Source of the DNA: Viola odorata
Taxonomy: Eukaryota > Streptophyta > Magnoliopsida > Malpighiales > Violaceae
Direction of reading: 5' to 3'
Length of the DNA stretch: 64,000 bases
NCBI GenBank assembly: GCA_963691705.1
Contig: OY829541.1
Coordinates: 39,511,661 to 39,575,660, forward strand
The position numbers and the translations under genes are program-made. Shown in pieces: positions 54,837 through 64,000 of the stretch (position 1 is the stretch's first letter; each line of letters starts with the position of its first letter). The notes below the pieces were generated by a model. That model saw nothing but the letters and a program-made list of their open reading frames with translations, was not told where the DNA came from and ran no database searches.

Positions 54837-55487
54837 CTAGATTTGCAGCGAGTTTGGCCAGGCTGTCTGCTTCAGCGTTATCCTCTCGGGGAATGTGCTC
54901 AAAGCTGACTGCATGCCGCTTTTCTTTATTTCCAACAGTTCGCGTTTCACTTTAGCGAGGTACTGGACCATGATGGGCTCTCTAACCTGAGAGTGTCCCA
55001 AGACTTGGTCTATTATTAGTTCAGAATCTCCATAAATCTTTAATTGTAAGTCTCCCATCATTCCCGTATTGTGTATGGCATTGGTGGAAAAGTTTCTTCC
55101 TATCCTGAGACCGGCTAGCAACGCCTCATATTCCACTGCGTTATTGGATAACGACTGCAGTATTCTGATGGCGTATCGTATCTGTATATCGTGTGGCCCG
55201 ATTATGAAGATCCCAGCTCCGGCTAGTTCTTGGTTCTTGGCTCCATCCACATGGACAACCCACAAGTCAGTGTAGGTTTCAGGGAACGGGAGGTCCAAGT
55301 CATCTTTTTCCTCTCCCGGCAGGTCCATTAACGGGTCCTCTGTAAAGGTACACTCGGCTATGAAGTCAGCTAGGACTTGGGCTTTCATGGAGGGACGGTT
55401 TTTATACCGCAACCCATATTGCTCGAGTTCAATGGCCCAAATCAGCATCTTTCCTGAAGACTCAGGTTTCCGGAATATCCTTTTCAA
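54837..55487 (-). pseudogene. Second RNase H domain (Tat-lineage)
   Basis: The minus strand reads LWVVHVDGAKNQELAGAGI, then NNAVEYEALLAGLRIGR and KIYGDSELIIDQVLGH. The D, E and D residues of a plant/archaeal-type RNase H are all present. This is a second RNase H, separate from the degenerate Ty3-type domain that precedes it. A dual RNase H is diagnostic for the Tat lineage. Near 54915 a one-base indel shifts the frame: past MQSALSTFPERITLKQ, the expected H-I-P-R-E-D-N-A-E-A-D-S reading lies in another frame. RNase H degrades the RNA template after reverse transcription. Confidence 0.88.
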
Positions 55488-55520
55488 AGGCTGGTCAGTA
55501 AGTACGATAACGGGATGGGC

Positions 55521-56661
55521 TTAGAAGTATCTGTCCATTTTCCGCGTGGCTTGAACTAGTGCAAATGCTATTTTTTCAATGCGAGCATATCGCAGCTTGG
55601 CATCTTTTAAGACGTGACTCACGAAATAGACAGGGTGGTGCAGATGGTTGTCGTCTCGAACGAGGACAACACTAACCACTTTGTCAGCAACGCCGAGGTA
55701 TAGGTATAGGGTATCGCCTGGTTCTGGCCTTGTCAACACCAGGTCGGGCGATAAATAAGCTTTTAGGCCCATGAACGCCTCTTCACACTCCGTTGTCCAC
55801 CCGAAAGGAGCTTTCTTGCGTATGACTTTTAAAAAAGGGCAGGTATCTCTCACCTTGCTTAGAGATAAACCGCCCCAGGGTGATAACCCGCCCCGTCAAT
55901 CGTTGCACCTCCTTGACGGTTCGAGGAGATATCATATCCTGGATAGCTTTGACCTTTGAGGGATTGGGTTGGATGCCTTTTCGGCTAACCACATAACCCA
56001 AAAAAAATTTTGTCTGAAATACAAACATGCATTTACGGGGATTCAACTTCATTTGATATTTTCTCATTACGCGAAAAACTTCTTTCAAGTCGTTTAGATG
56101 GCCCTGGAAGCTCCAGATTTTGACCAATATATCGTCGACATATGCTTCCACATTCCTTCCAATATACTTTTCAAAGACCTTGTTCGTCATTCGCTGAAAG
56201 GTTGCTCCAGCGTTCTTTAGCCCAAACGGCATTGCCGTGCAACAGTAAGTAGCTTTCGGGGTGATGAAAGCGGTTTTTTATTCATCCTCAATGGATATGG
56301 GGATTTGATGATATCTCGAATTGGCGTCTAACGAACTTAGATAAGCGTACCCCTCAGTCTGATCGACCAGCTGATCAATTCGAGGGAGCGGGTAGCAATC
56401 TTTGGGATAAACATCGTTCAAGTCAGTAAAGTCAATGCACATGCGCCAATCTCCGTTGGGCTTTGGGACAAGAACTGGGTTGGCTAGCCAGGTCAGGTAT
56501 TGAACTTCTCGGGCGAAACCGGCGTCTAACAACTTTGTTACTTCCTTACTGATGGCTAAAGCTTTCTCCGAAGAAAACGCGCGTCGTCTCTGTTGAACGG
56601 GCTTGACGTTGGGGTCAATGTTGAGTCGGTGCTCCGCTACCTCTCGTGAGATACCTGGCAT
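55521..56661 (-). pseudogene. Reverse transcriptase and degenerate first RNase H
   Basis: On the minus strand: EHRLNIDPNVKPVQQRRR, WLANPVLVPKPNGDWRMCID, LSSLDANSRYHQI, MPFGLKNAGATFQRM, and the catalytic YVDD at 56131-56142. The connection reads FFLGYVVSRKGIQPNPSKV. The following RNase H (YLYLGVADKVVSVVL, VYFVSHVLKDAKLRYA) has lost its first catalytic Asp-like position, as is common in Tat elements. A stop near 56277 breaks the RT (EDE-stop-KTAFITPKATY). A frameshift near 55800-55850 follows SKQGERYLPFFK, and another stop at 55519 precedes AHPVIVLTDQPL. The enzyme would copy genomic RNA into DNA. Confidence 0.92.
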
Positions 56662-56682
56662 GTCTGTGGGCTTCCATGCGAA

Positions 56683-57294
56683 TTATCCTTTGTATTTATT
56701 CAGCAGCCGAGTTAGGTGAAGATTTTCCATTGAGCTAAGCTTTTCGCTGACCAGGAAGCTTGCTCCGTCGATCCCGTCAACTGGCACAGATATCATCTTG
56801 TCTAGGGGCTGAGTGCGTTTCTCATCATTCTGTTCATATGGGTCTACTGTCACGCACACGTATCTATCACAACTCTTCTGAGTCATGAGTAGGTAACACT
56901 TAGCCGCTAATTTCTGGTTGCCTTTGATTGACACCACTCCATCCCAGGAGGGATATTTCATCCTTAAATGCTTCTGGGATGTCGCGGCTCCATAGCGGTT
57001 AAGGAAAGGTCGTCCAAGTATAGCGTTATAGGGCATGGTTAGGTCTACGACCAGAAACAACAACTCCTCAGACCGCTTGGAGGCATCCTCTCCAAAATAC
57101 ACTAGCAAAGTGGTAATTCCCGTCACGGGTATTGGGACTCCATCTACTCCAATTATCGGCTTCTTGCAGGGCGTCAACTCACCATCAGGACGTTTCATGA
57201 GGTTGTAAGCCTCCAATGAAAATAAGTTTATCGCACTTCCGTTGTCAATAAGGGTTCTTCTAACTCCATGATTGCCGATAACGGGCGTGACCAC
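56683..57294 (-). pseudogene. Retroviral-type aspartic protease
   Basis: The minus-strand frame has the active-site motif LIDNGSAINLF (family form L-V/I-D-x-G-S-S-x-x-x-L/I), a flap-like region with VDGVPIPVTG, and the closing helix AILGRPFLNRYGA. The frame ends at a stop near 56681 (NKYKG-stop-FAWKP) that would separate it from RT. A further stop precedes it near 57338 (before EDEKGVIFPHNDALVVTPV). The protease would cleave Gag-Pol. The active-site second Ser is Ala here, a possible decay mutation. Confidence 0.88.
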
Positions 57295-57336
57295 TAACGC
57301 ATCATTATGCGGAAAAATAACGCCTTTCTCGTCTTC

Positions 57337-59255
57337 CTAGGAGAAGGACAGCACCATTCGATCTAAAGCACTTATCGCCTTGCTTTTTATTAACGCACCC
57401 TCCCGCTTCCGCTTATCTCCTGCTGTGGGTGTTAATTGTTCCGGCTCGTCTAGGTAGGGCACGCCTCCGGCTATGATGTTGATGATAGGGACATCGTCTT
57501 CATCAATCATGAGCGTCTCGCTACCTCTCCCAGTAGGTACAACGTTACCTCCTTGAGCGCGAGGAGGTGCCTGTCTGTTGTCCGTCGCCCTATCGGTCTG
57601 GTTGTTCCAGGCCTCCTCTCTTGCCTTAATGGCAAATTCTCCGAGATAATCTTCCTCCACCAGACGTTCTATCGCTAGTTTTAGTTCTCTGCATACTTCT
57701 GTAGAGTGTCCTTTAGCTTTGTGAAACTTACAAAAGGCATTTTCTCTTCCTCCCATGATTACTCCAGGCTTCACGGAAGCTGGGTAGCGAATGGGCAAGT
57801 TTCGTTGTTCCACAATCGCTAAGAATTCCGCTCTTGGCAAAATGAGGGAAGGAAGGTCTGGGTCATAAATCCGGCCCTTAGGAGGATCCCCCTGTCGCCG
57901 AGTCGGGGAGTTGTTAGACTTTCCCCTCGAAGTGTTGCCTTTTCGCCGATTGGAGGTCTTGGGAATATGGTCTTTCCGCTGAGCGTAATCGTCGACGAAA
58001 TGATCTTCAGAAGTGGTGGCCGCGGGAGTGTTAGGGACTTGAGGCACATCTTAGGGTATGTTTCGAGTCCAGTTCCAGCTTTCTTCTTCCTCCATTCTCG
58101 CGTAGTTATGGGCTTTCAGCCTTAGCGCATCCAAAGTCGCCGGAGGGTCCACCATTAGCGTGTCTCTCAGTTTCCCATAGCGGCAGTTTCGTTTCAAGGC
58201 TTCTATAGCGAAATCAACAATAACGCCCGGCGTTAACGACATCTTCATGTCAAAGCGACTAAGGAACTCTTTCAAGGATTCTTGGGGCTTTCTGTGTATA
58301 TCGAATAGGGCCACGACAGACTTCCTGATGGGGACCGCGGTACTAAACCGACTTCGAAACTTAGATTCCAACTGCAAGAAACTGTCAATAGATCCGCCTG
58401 GGAGACCTTCAAACCAGAGACGGGCAACTCCTGACAATGTCATGAAAAATATTTGACATAAAGCCGCATCACTGTGGGTCTGAAATTGTACAAAGTCCTT
58501 CACCTTGTTGAGGTGCGAAATAGGATCTCTAGTACCGTCGTAGGATTCCGTGGGGAGTTTCACGTGCCGGCTGACCCTGTGACGTCTTATACGATGGGTT
58601 AACGGGTGACCTGAGGTGTCATCAAGAATTTCACGCGTATCGCGAAGGGGATATACCTCCAACTGACGCCCTCGATTTCGCGGTTCTGGAGTGCGGTGTC
58701 GCCTTGGAGATTGGCTACGACTCCTGGGCGAACGGGTTCGATGTCTTCTACTACTGGATCTCTCACTACGCTCAGGGGATATATTTCTATCCGCTTCTTC
58801 CCCTCGACCGTCCCAACGGTCTCTGTATTCATCATGTCGTCGCTCCTCTCGGGGGACGGGAATTCTTGGTACTTGTGGCACGTAAGGCTCCTCTCGCCCC
58901 TGAGCGAGTTGCCCAAGGCTGATTGGTGTATTTATCACGGGCAAGGTCACTGGAATATTTCCGTGTTGCCGAGGTGATAAGGGTCGTTCAGTGACAATAG
59001 ATGATGTGAAAATAACCCGGGGAAGAACGTTCGACCCAGAAATATCAGGCGTGATTCTTGTAGCCAGTTCTGTCAAATAATCCAACTGAGAACGTCAGAT
59101 GTTTTGCTCGCAAGGGGGTTGTTTACGCCGTCCAACACGAATCCCCTCGGAGGTGGAGTAGAAAAACTAGATCCCGCCATCTGGGATAACGGGATGCTTG
59201 TTTGAGAAGAGGGTGCTCCTCCTATTGATCTAAAGGGGAGATCTGAAGATTCCAT
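57337..59255 (-). pseudogene. Tat-type gag
   Basis: The N-terminal part (from 59255) starts MESSDLPFRSIGGAP. After a frame change, an Arg/Ser-rich region follows (RRHRTRSPRSRSQSPRRH). The capsid block reads PTESYDGTRDPISHLNKVKD, FFMTLSGVARLWFEGLP, FRSRFSTAVPIRK and ESLKEFLSRFDM. A stop (RNIP-stop-DVPQVPN, near 58048) interrupts it. The C-terminal part has CKFHKAKGHSTEVC, the C-x2-H-x4-H-x4-C-like knuckle used by Tat gags. The SR-rich N-terminal region is unusual and could bind RNA. Gag packages the element's RNA; this copy is broken. Confidence 0.85.
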
Positions 59256-59439
59256 AATGATCTCCTAAATTGTTCCAGGAACATCAGTAGTGGCAAAAGG
59301 AAAAAGCTGTCTATGGATCGCAAAAGGAATGTTAGAGGGTGAAGGTTGCGTGGACCCCGAATCAGAAGCCATGACCGTTCCGATCTTCCCAGAAAAAACG
59401 AAGCTTGGCTATTAAGGATGCTCACTTAATGAACCAAAG

Positions 59440-59457
59440 CTCTCAATGAAAGCACCA
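59440..59457 (-). other. Primer-binding site of the Tat element
   Basis: TGGTGCTTTCATTGAGAG on the minus strand, three bases after the 5' LTR. The TGG start fits the 3' CCA of a tRNA. I cannot name the tRNA with certainty. Confidence 0.6.
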
Positions 59458-59460
59458 GTT

Positions 59461-59988
59461 TGATAAGATTCAGACTTCTGAAAAATCGGGGTTAGGATGA
59501 TGGCTGATCGGAATCCCTGTTGTCGACGTAGAGAGTACCTGCAAAGCGCCGGAGGGGGGGCTCCGGTGTAGACACTCCGATACTTAAGTCAGTAAGACGA
59601 TTTGAAATGGCAGAGTTTCGAGTAGCGATCTTAGGTTTACCTGTCCTTTTGAATTGTGGGGTATTTATAGGCTACGCGAGGGCATTATCTGGGGACGATA
59701 ACGCCTTCAATGACATCAAGGACGATATCTCCGAGTTATATCAAGGGCGATATCTCCGAGTGACGTCAGGGACAATAACTCTGGGTGACGTCATGACTGT
59801 CCTGGGATGGGATAACGTCGTGTGTGCGGATAGATGACGCGTGAGCTCCCCCCCGCCGCTGATGCCGACTATCCCAGGGCTCTTTCCTCGATGAGGGGCG
59901 GCATCCTCAGCGGTAGGCACTGCCATGTCTGTCCTTAACGCGGGCATAGTGACGATAACGCCCCAAAAAATAGTCCTGATTGTTATCA
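59461..59988 (-). repeat. 5' LTR of the Tat element
   Basis: 528 bp with the same ends as the left LTR. A TATAAAT box lies on the minus strand at 59661-59670 (CTATAAATAC), which would drive gag-pol. Repeated words ATATCTCCGAGT(G/T)A(C/T)(G/A)TCA occur in tandem at 59720-59780. Confidence 0.92.
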
Positions 59989-59993
59989 TTAGC
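59989..59993. repeat. Target-site duplication of the Tat element, right
   Basis: TTAGC, identical to 44712-44716. Confidence 0.85.
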
Positions 59994-60335
59994 GACGTAA
60001 TAACCCTTAAAAAATCTAGAAAATAAAGAAGTGGGTTCTTTGAGAAGTTCCCATCCCTTTTTGTAAGTAAAGCTTGATTAAAGGTTTCGAGGTCCCATAA
60101 TCCAAGTCCTCCCTTCTTTTTGTTTTCGCACATGGAGCTGATCCAATGAATTTGTTCCTAGCCGATTTGACCTAGTAGAATTTTGCGATCATCTTGCTTT
60201 CGTGGTAATCGAAAGACATGGAGTAGGATGGTACGTACCAATGTTGCTACTGACTTTGTTAGAACCTCTTTTTTCCGCTAGCTAGGTGATAGCAATTTTG
60301 ACTTCCATCCTCCTAGCTTGCTCGCCACTTTCTCT
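59994..60335 (-). pseudogene. LINE ORF2 fragment, upstream half (split by the Tat element)
   Basis: On the minus strand: EKVASKLGGWKSKLLSPS, a stop, then KEVLTKSVATLVRTILLHVF, RLPRK, IHWISSMCENKKKGGLGLWD and LETFNQALLTK. This is the post-RT connection region of plant LINE ORF2. It continues, after the Tat insertion, at 44711-44597. Two stops and a frame change are seen. It begins abruptly near 60335, so only about 460 bp of the LINE survive. Confidence 0.8.
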
Positions 60336-60815
60336 TTAGGTAGCGTTTGGTTCACAAAATACTATTTTTCTTTTTGGAATCACTCTCTCATTCTCCCGGG
60401 AGAGTGATTAGAGAGAATGTTAATTTTTTGTGTTTGGTTGAGATATAAGATTTTTGAGAAAGTAACATTCTTGTGTTTGTTTTGTACTTAGGAATTCTGC
60501 AGGAAAGTAAGAAAAAATACTACTTTATCATTTTCTATATTTGTGTCTTTGTTATCTTGTTCATAGTAGGCGTCTAATTATTCTTTTCTACATATACTTT
60601 ATCATGGACTTTATCTCTATTTAGCTGTCTATAGGAGTATCCACCAAAATACCATACCGTAATTACGTAAGTTCGGTCGGTATTTTTTTTTATAAGATTT
60701 TACTATTCGGTAATTCGGTACAGTACCAAAATTTAGTTCGGTATGGTACGATATTGGTTTTGTCAGGTTCAGATTACCAAACCTACCGTACCGAATTATT
60801 ACTTTTACTTTTTTT
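60336..60815. other. MITE-like repeats between two LINE fragments
   Basis: 60340-60490 shows paired words (GTAGCGTTTGGTTCAC and a later TTTGTGTTTGGTTGAG, plus CTCTCATTCTCCCGGGAGAGTGA, a palindrome at about 60387-60409). 60640-60800 has inverted copies of CCATACCGTA and TTCGGTA words, typical of a common plant MITE. Exact borders are not determined. Confidence 0.4.
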
Positions 60816-63800
60816 AAATAAGTTGTGGATTTATTAAAGAATGAAAGTCATGGGGAACATGACAAACAAGAGAGTTACTGCACAAGCAGAAACAACAAGG
60901 ATAATAAAAAAGAAACAACACTACTCAGGCAAGCTGACAAGAAAACGAAACTGCTATCTATCTTGCACACCCCGACCCCGCCACGATTCCGGCCAAGCAG
61001 GAGAGATGATCATCTGCATGGGAGAGTAAGGGAAAGCAGGCGCCCCAGCTCTTGATCCACTAGTGCCAAGTCCCGAAAATAACTCGCTCCAAACGGAAGG
61101 AGCAAGGATTAACATTGTTGAAAACCTTGCTATTGCGTTGATTCCACATATGCCACAACACCACGTAAATAAGCATCTTCCACATCAAGTTAGCTTGCTT
61201 GGTCCTCCAGTCAATCAACCCACTCTAGCTCCTCCAAAGATCTTGGAGAGTCCTTAGCCTACACCACTGCATTCCTGCCCAACGAACCAGAAACTCCCAA
61301 ACCGGATCCGCAGATATGCAGTGTATGAACAAATGATTACCACACTCAGTCGGTCCCGAGCACAGAGGGCAACTACTATCTTCCTCAGACAAGATGGAAC
61401 GTCGCCAAAGGAAGTTGTGAGTCATGATCCTCTTGGAGCGCCATCCATATGAATGTCTCGATACGGTAGGGGGCCAACCACTGCCAACAGGAGCTCAAGA
61501 GGTCATTAGCCTGCCCCCCATAAATAGTGTTCTCGATGTAAGAAGAAAGGGTATTAACCGAAAATTGTTTTGACGGTTCTAGCATCCAAGCAACCTTATC
61601 CTTCGTCCTACTGATTCGTGGAGTCTAGAGCAAAGCAACCATCTCGTGGACTTCCTCAGCTTCCCATTCAAATAAAGCCCTCCACCAACACCATTTCCAA
61701 CCCCAAACATCTCCTTGCCATTCCCCGAAAGTCCTAACCGTACCTTCCTTGTCTCCCGTAAGGTTATAAAGTTGTGGGAAGCGAAGCGCTAGGGGGATCC
61801 GAGTAGCCCAAGGGGCCCACCAAAATATGAAAGTATCCCCGTCCCCCAAGGAGAGTCGAGTCTGGCCTGTCCACTGATGAAACCTATCCCCATCTCTCCC
61901 CCATGTAGATAGGATGTCTTTCTAAATAGGAGAGGGGACACCATAATCTTGTTTCCATAGACTTCCCACACTCATGCATTTATACTAAGTACGAATGATC
62001 TCTACCCATAGCTTATTCCTCCCTGTTAGAGCCCCCCAAATCCACTTGAAAAGCAAGACCTCATTTCTCAACTGTAAGTCCCTCAAACCCAACCCTCCCA
62101 ACTCCTTCGGCCGAGTGATCGTGGCCTACTTGACCTTAGCTAAACCAGCTTTAGTGTCCCCTCAATTCCATAAAAATTGCCGCATTATTTGTTCACATTT
62201 TTGAATGATCCCCTTCGACATTTTGAATATTGACATGTGATAAATCGGAAGGCTTGCTAGCGTTGATTTAATCAACGTAATACGACCTCCCAAGGACAAG
62301 AGCGGTCCCTTCCAAGTGGTAAGTTTCTCCCTCATCTTCGTAATGAAATCTGTCCAATTGGTTAGCCTTCTCAGATTCATGCCCACCTTCGAACCCAAAT
62401 AATTGAATGGTAAGGATTCATACTTGCAACCCGCTCTACGCGCCATAATTTCACCTAAGGGCCTGTATGTATTTACTCCGACCAAAGTACTCTTATGGTA
62501 GTTGACTTTCAATCCGGAAAAGGCGTCGAACCAACGAAGGAGCCCCTTGACATTTTGCACCTCCACCTCTTCATTGTTAGCAAAAATGAGCGTGTCGTCT
62601 GCGAAATAGAGATACATGACATTCAAACCTGTTGCAATATCAATCCCGCGCAGCACCTCTTGATCTTGGGCTCGCGTGATTAGGAGGTGGAGACCCTCTA
62701 CCGCAATGTTGAAAAGAAACGGGGATAAGGAGCAGCCTTGGCGAAGCCCCCTACTCAGACCAAACTCTGCAGATGGAGAACCATTAATCAAGACCGACAC
62801 TCTCATTGTACTAAGGCATTGAGTACGTCCACTCCACAGAGTCATAAGCCTTTTCAAAGTCCAATGACAAAGGACATCAAACAAGTACGTCCACTCCACA
62901 GAGTCATAAGCCTTTTCAAAGTCCAATTTGAAAAGGAGACCAGATTTCTCGTGTCTTTTTAGGGCGTGAACAACTTTATTGGCGGCCATAACACAATCTA
63001 AAGTACATCTCCCCTTAATAAAACCATATTGAGACGTGCTTACCACCGAAGAAATAACTATAGCTAGTCGCGTGGCTAAAATTTTCGAGATCACCTTGTA
63101 AAAGCTGCTAACCAAACTAATTGGCCGGTATTCTGTGAATTTCTTAGCTCCTTTGATTTTCGGAATCAAGGTAAGAAAGGAAGTATTGGTCCCTCCTGTA
63201 AATTTTCCTGACCAGAAAAATTGCTTCACAAGGTCGTTGTATTCGGAACCAAGGGTCTCCCATGCCCGTTTCAAGAAACCCATAGACCACCCATCTGGAC
63301 CAGGGGTCTTATCACTTCCTAATCTCTGCACAGCCTCCCAAATCTCGTCAGTAGAAACATCCCTGTCGAGGTCCTCCACCTCTTGAGCACTAAGCTTACT
63401 AAATCCCAGGTCTGTCATTCGGGATCTGTTCCATCTAACTTCTTTGAAGAACGCATAAAAAGAAGCAGCCGCATCCTTAATATCCAACGGGGTTGTTAGC
63501 CTATTATTACCTTGGATAATCTCTGTTACATTACATCGCAATATATCTAATTTCGCTGATAAGTGAAAGAAGCTAGTATTCCAGTCCCCGAGGGAATCCC
63601 ATCTCTGCCTCGATTTTTGTTGCCACATACTACACGCTTGGCCTTGGATCTCCTGTAGTTTGCTATTTTCCTCCGCTACCAAGTCGCGCGCATCAGCAGT
63701 GCAATCTAATTGGTTCAACTCATTAGTGAGAGCCTGCAATTTAGTTCCTATATATCCAAAGACCTCTTTGTTCCACGTACGAAGCTTTTCCTTGAGGAAT

Positions 63801-64000
63801 TTTAACTTCTTAGTCACCTTGTGCATCCTGGGGTGTGCCACACCCGCTTCTCTCCATAGAGAACTTAATAGCTCCTTGAACCCCGGGTGACCCCACCAAG
63901 CCGCCAAGTCCCTAAAAGGTTTTGGTCCCCAATCCTTAACCAAAAAATTGATCATGAGCGACACATGGTCAGAGCTGTTCCTGTCCAAAGCCGACAGCTT
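60816..64000 (-). mobile_element. Second L1-type LINE, 3' part (runs off the right edge)
   Basis: The minus strand carries ORF2 from the end of the endonuclease (SDHVSL near 63970) through RT and the zinc-binding region to a 3' tail. The tail ends in an A-rich stretch near 60806-60819. No C-terminal RNase H is recognised, unlike the LINE at 4212. The 5' part lies beyond the window. Confidence 0.85.
61225..64000 (-). pseudogene. LINE ORF2: endonuclease end, RT, zf-RVT
   Basis: The first 608 codons within the window (63988-62162) are open. They contain RLGSDKTPGPDGWSMGFLKR, TEYRPISLVSSFYKVISK, LFKLDFEKAYDSVEW, GLRQGCSLSPFLFN and the catalytic FADD (62594-62605). A TGA at about 62162 replaces an expected Trp (FLWN-stop-GDTKAGLAKVKW). 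Downstream segments read GDTFIFWWAPWA, and SEEDSSCPLCSGPTECGNHL, the zinc-binding motif, with more stops and frame changes (near 61925, 61625, 61420). A local 44-bp duplication changes the sequence just after KAYDSVEWTYL. RT would be primed at the target site; this copy is broken. Confidence 0.9.

Larger units (their letters stand above)
44717..59988 (-). mobile_element. Tat/Retand-type Ty3/gypsy retrotransposon with four antisense genes (15.3 kb)
   Basis: Complete element with two LTRs (44717-45235, 59461-59988), TG...CA ends and a perfect 5-bp duplication. On the minus strand, from the right: LTR, primer site, gag, protease, RT, degenerate RNase H, a second RNase H, integrase (ends 53503). 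Between integrase and the 3' LTR lie a tandem array (52898-53395) and about 6.9 kb of plus-strand genes. Order PR-RT-RH-second RH-INT and an antisense ORF region mark the Tat lineage. The LTRs differ at roughly 35 positions by hand count (about 7%), so it is an old insertion. Stops and frameshifts affect gag-pol. I see no purine-rich tract at the expected place next to the 3' LTR. Confidence 0.9.

Noticed and set aside
58599..58977. Overlapping plus- and minus-strand frames within gag
   Set aside because: Shadows of the Arg/Ser-rich gag reading frame on the minus strand.
54600..59255. An intact, potentially active Tat gag-pol
   Set aside because: At least five stops and three frame changes across gag, PR, RT and RNase H make autonomous activity implausible for this copy.
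1..64000. tRNA, rRNA or microRNA genes
   Set aside because: No cloverleaf B-box/A-box pairs with a plausible fold or rRNA words were seen on reading; hairpins found belong to MITEs and inverted-repeat elements. A tRNA and small-RNA scan would be decisive.

Overview
This is a repeat-dense, AT-rich nuclear segment from a flowering plant, almost certainly a eudicot. The evidence is GT-AG introns, plant-specific gene families (SERK receptor kinase, laccase, TIC22), plant transposon families (DD39D mariner-like, MULE, PIF/Harbinger, Stowaway, L1-type LINEs, Tat-lineage Ty3/gypsy) and AT-rich spacers. I cannot name the species. Only one host gene looks potentially functional, the 5' end of a SERK-type LRR receptor kinase (378-1152, minus strand), which runs off the left edge. 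A laccase gene (31801-35369) is nearly complete in structure but carries stops and frameshifts, so it is a pseudogene.

Layout, left to right. 1-1610: SERK exons 1-3 and leader. 3009-4199: truncated mariner-like element (MLE). 4212-10067: 5'-truncated L1-type LINE with poly-A and a 12-bp target-site duplication (TSD). 10972-11204: Stowaway MITE. 11612-12368: long-inverted-repeat element. 12400-18109: complete but decayed 5.7-kb DD39D MLE with an LTR-like insertion and a second small transcription unit. 18212-18585: MULE-type MITE with a perfect 9-bp TSD. 19091-19225: orphan duplicate of laccase exon 1. 19470-24491: Pack-MULE (perfect 9-bp TSD) holding fragments of BSD-domain, SERINC and ribosomal protein eL32 genes, with a nested Harbinger-like element that carries a TIC22 fragment. 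25087-25520: intron-bearing HSP70 fragment. 25521-31305: 3'-truncated Ogre/Tat-like element in minus orientation (gag, leader repeats, PBS, 2.5-kb LTR). 31801-35369: laccase pseudogene with a hAT-like MITE in intron 4. 35370-44590: AT-rich spacer with MITEs and inverted repeats. 44717-59988: 15.3-kb Tat/Retand-type Ty3/gypsy element inserted in an older LINE with a 5-bp TSD. 60816-64000: 3' portion of another LINE, minus strand.

The two most striking structures are the Pack-MULE and the 15.3-kb Tat element. The Tat element has gag-PR-RT-RNaseH-INT on the minus strand. On the plus strand, between INT and the 3' LTR, lie about 7 kb of antisense genes. I resolve four antisense units, each with its own TATA-like box. 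Two are small ORFs without stops. Two are larger paralogous, intron-containing genes of the kind annotated as 'putative gypsy type transposon' (additional antisense ORFs, known in the Tat lineage). Having four rather than one is unusual.

Most nonsense changes in the LINE, MLE and Tat coding regions look like C-to-T or G-to-A transitions (CAG/CAA to TAG/TAA, TGG to TAG/TGA, CGA to TGA). That is what decay by deamination of methylated cytosine in silenced repeats would give. All family assignments come from reading translated sequence by eye against remembered family motifs; no database search was run.
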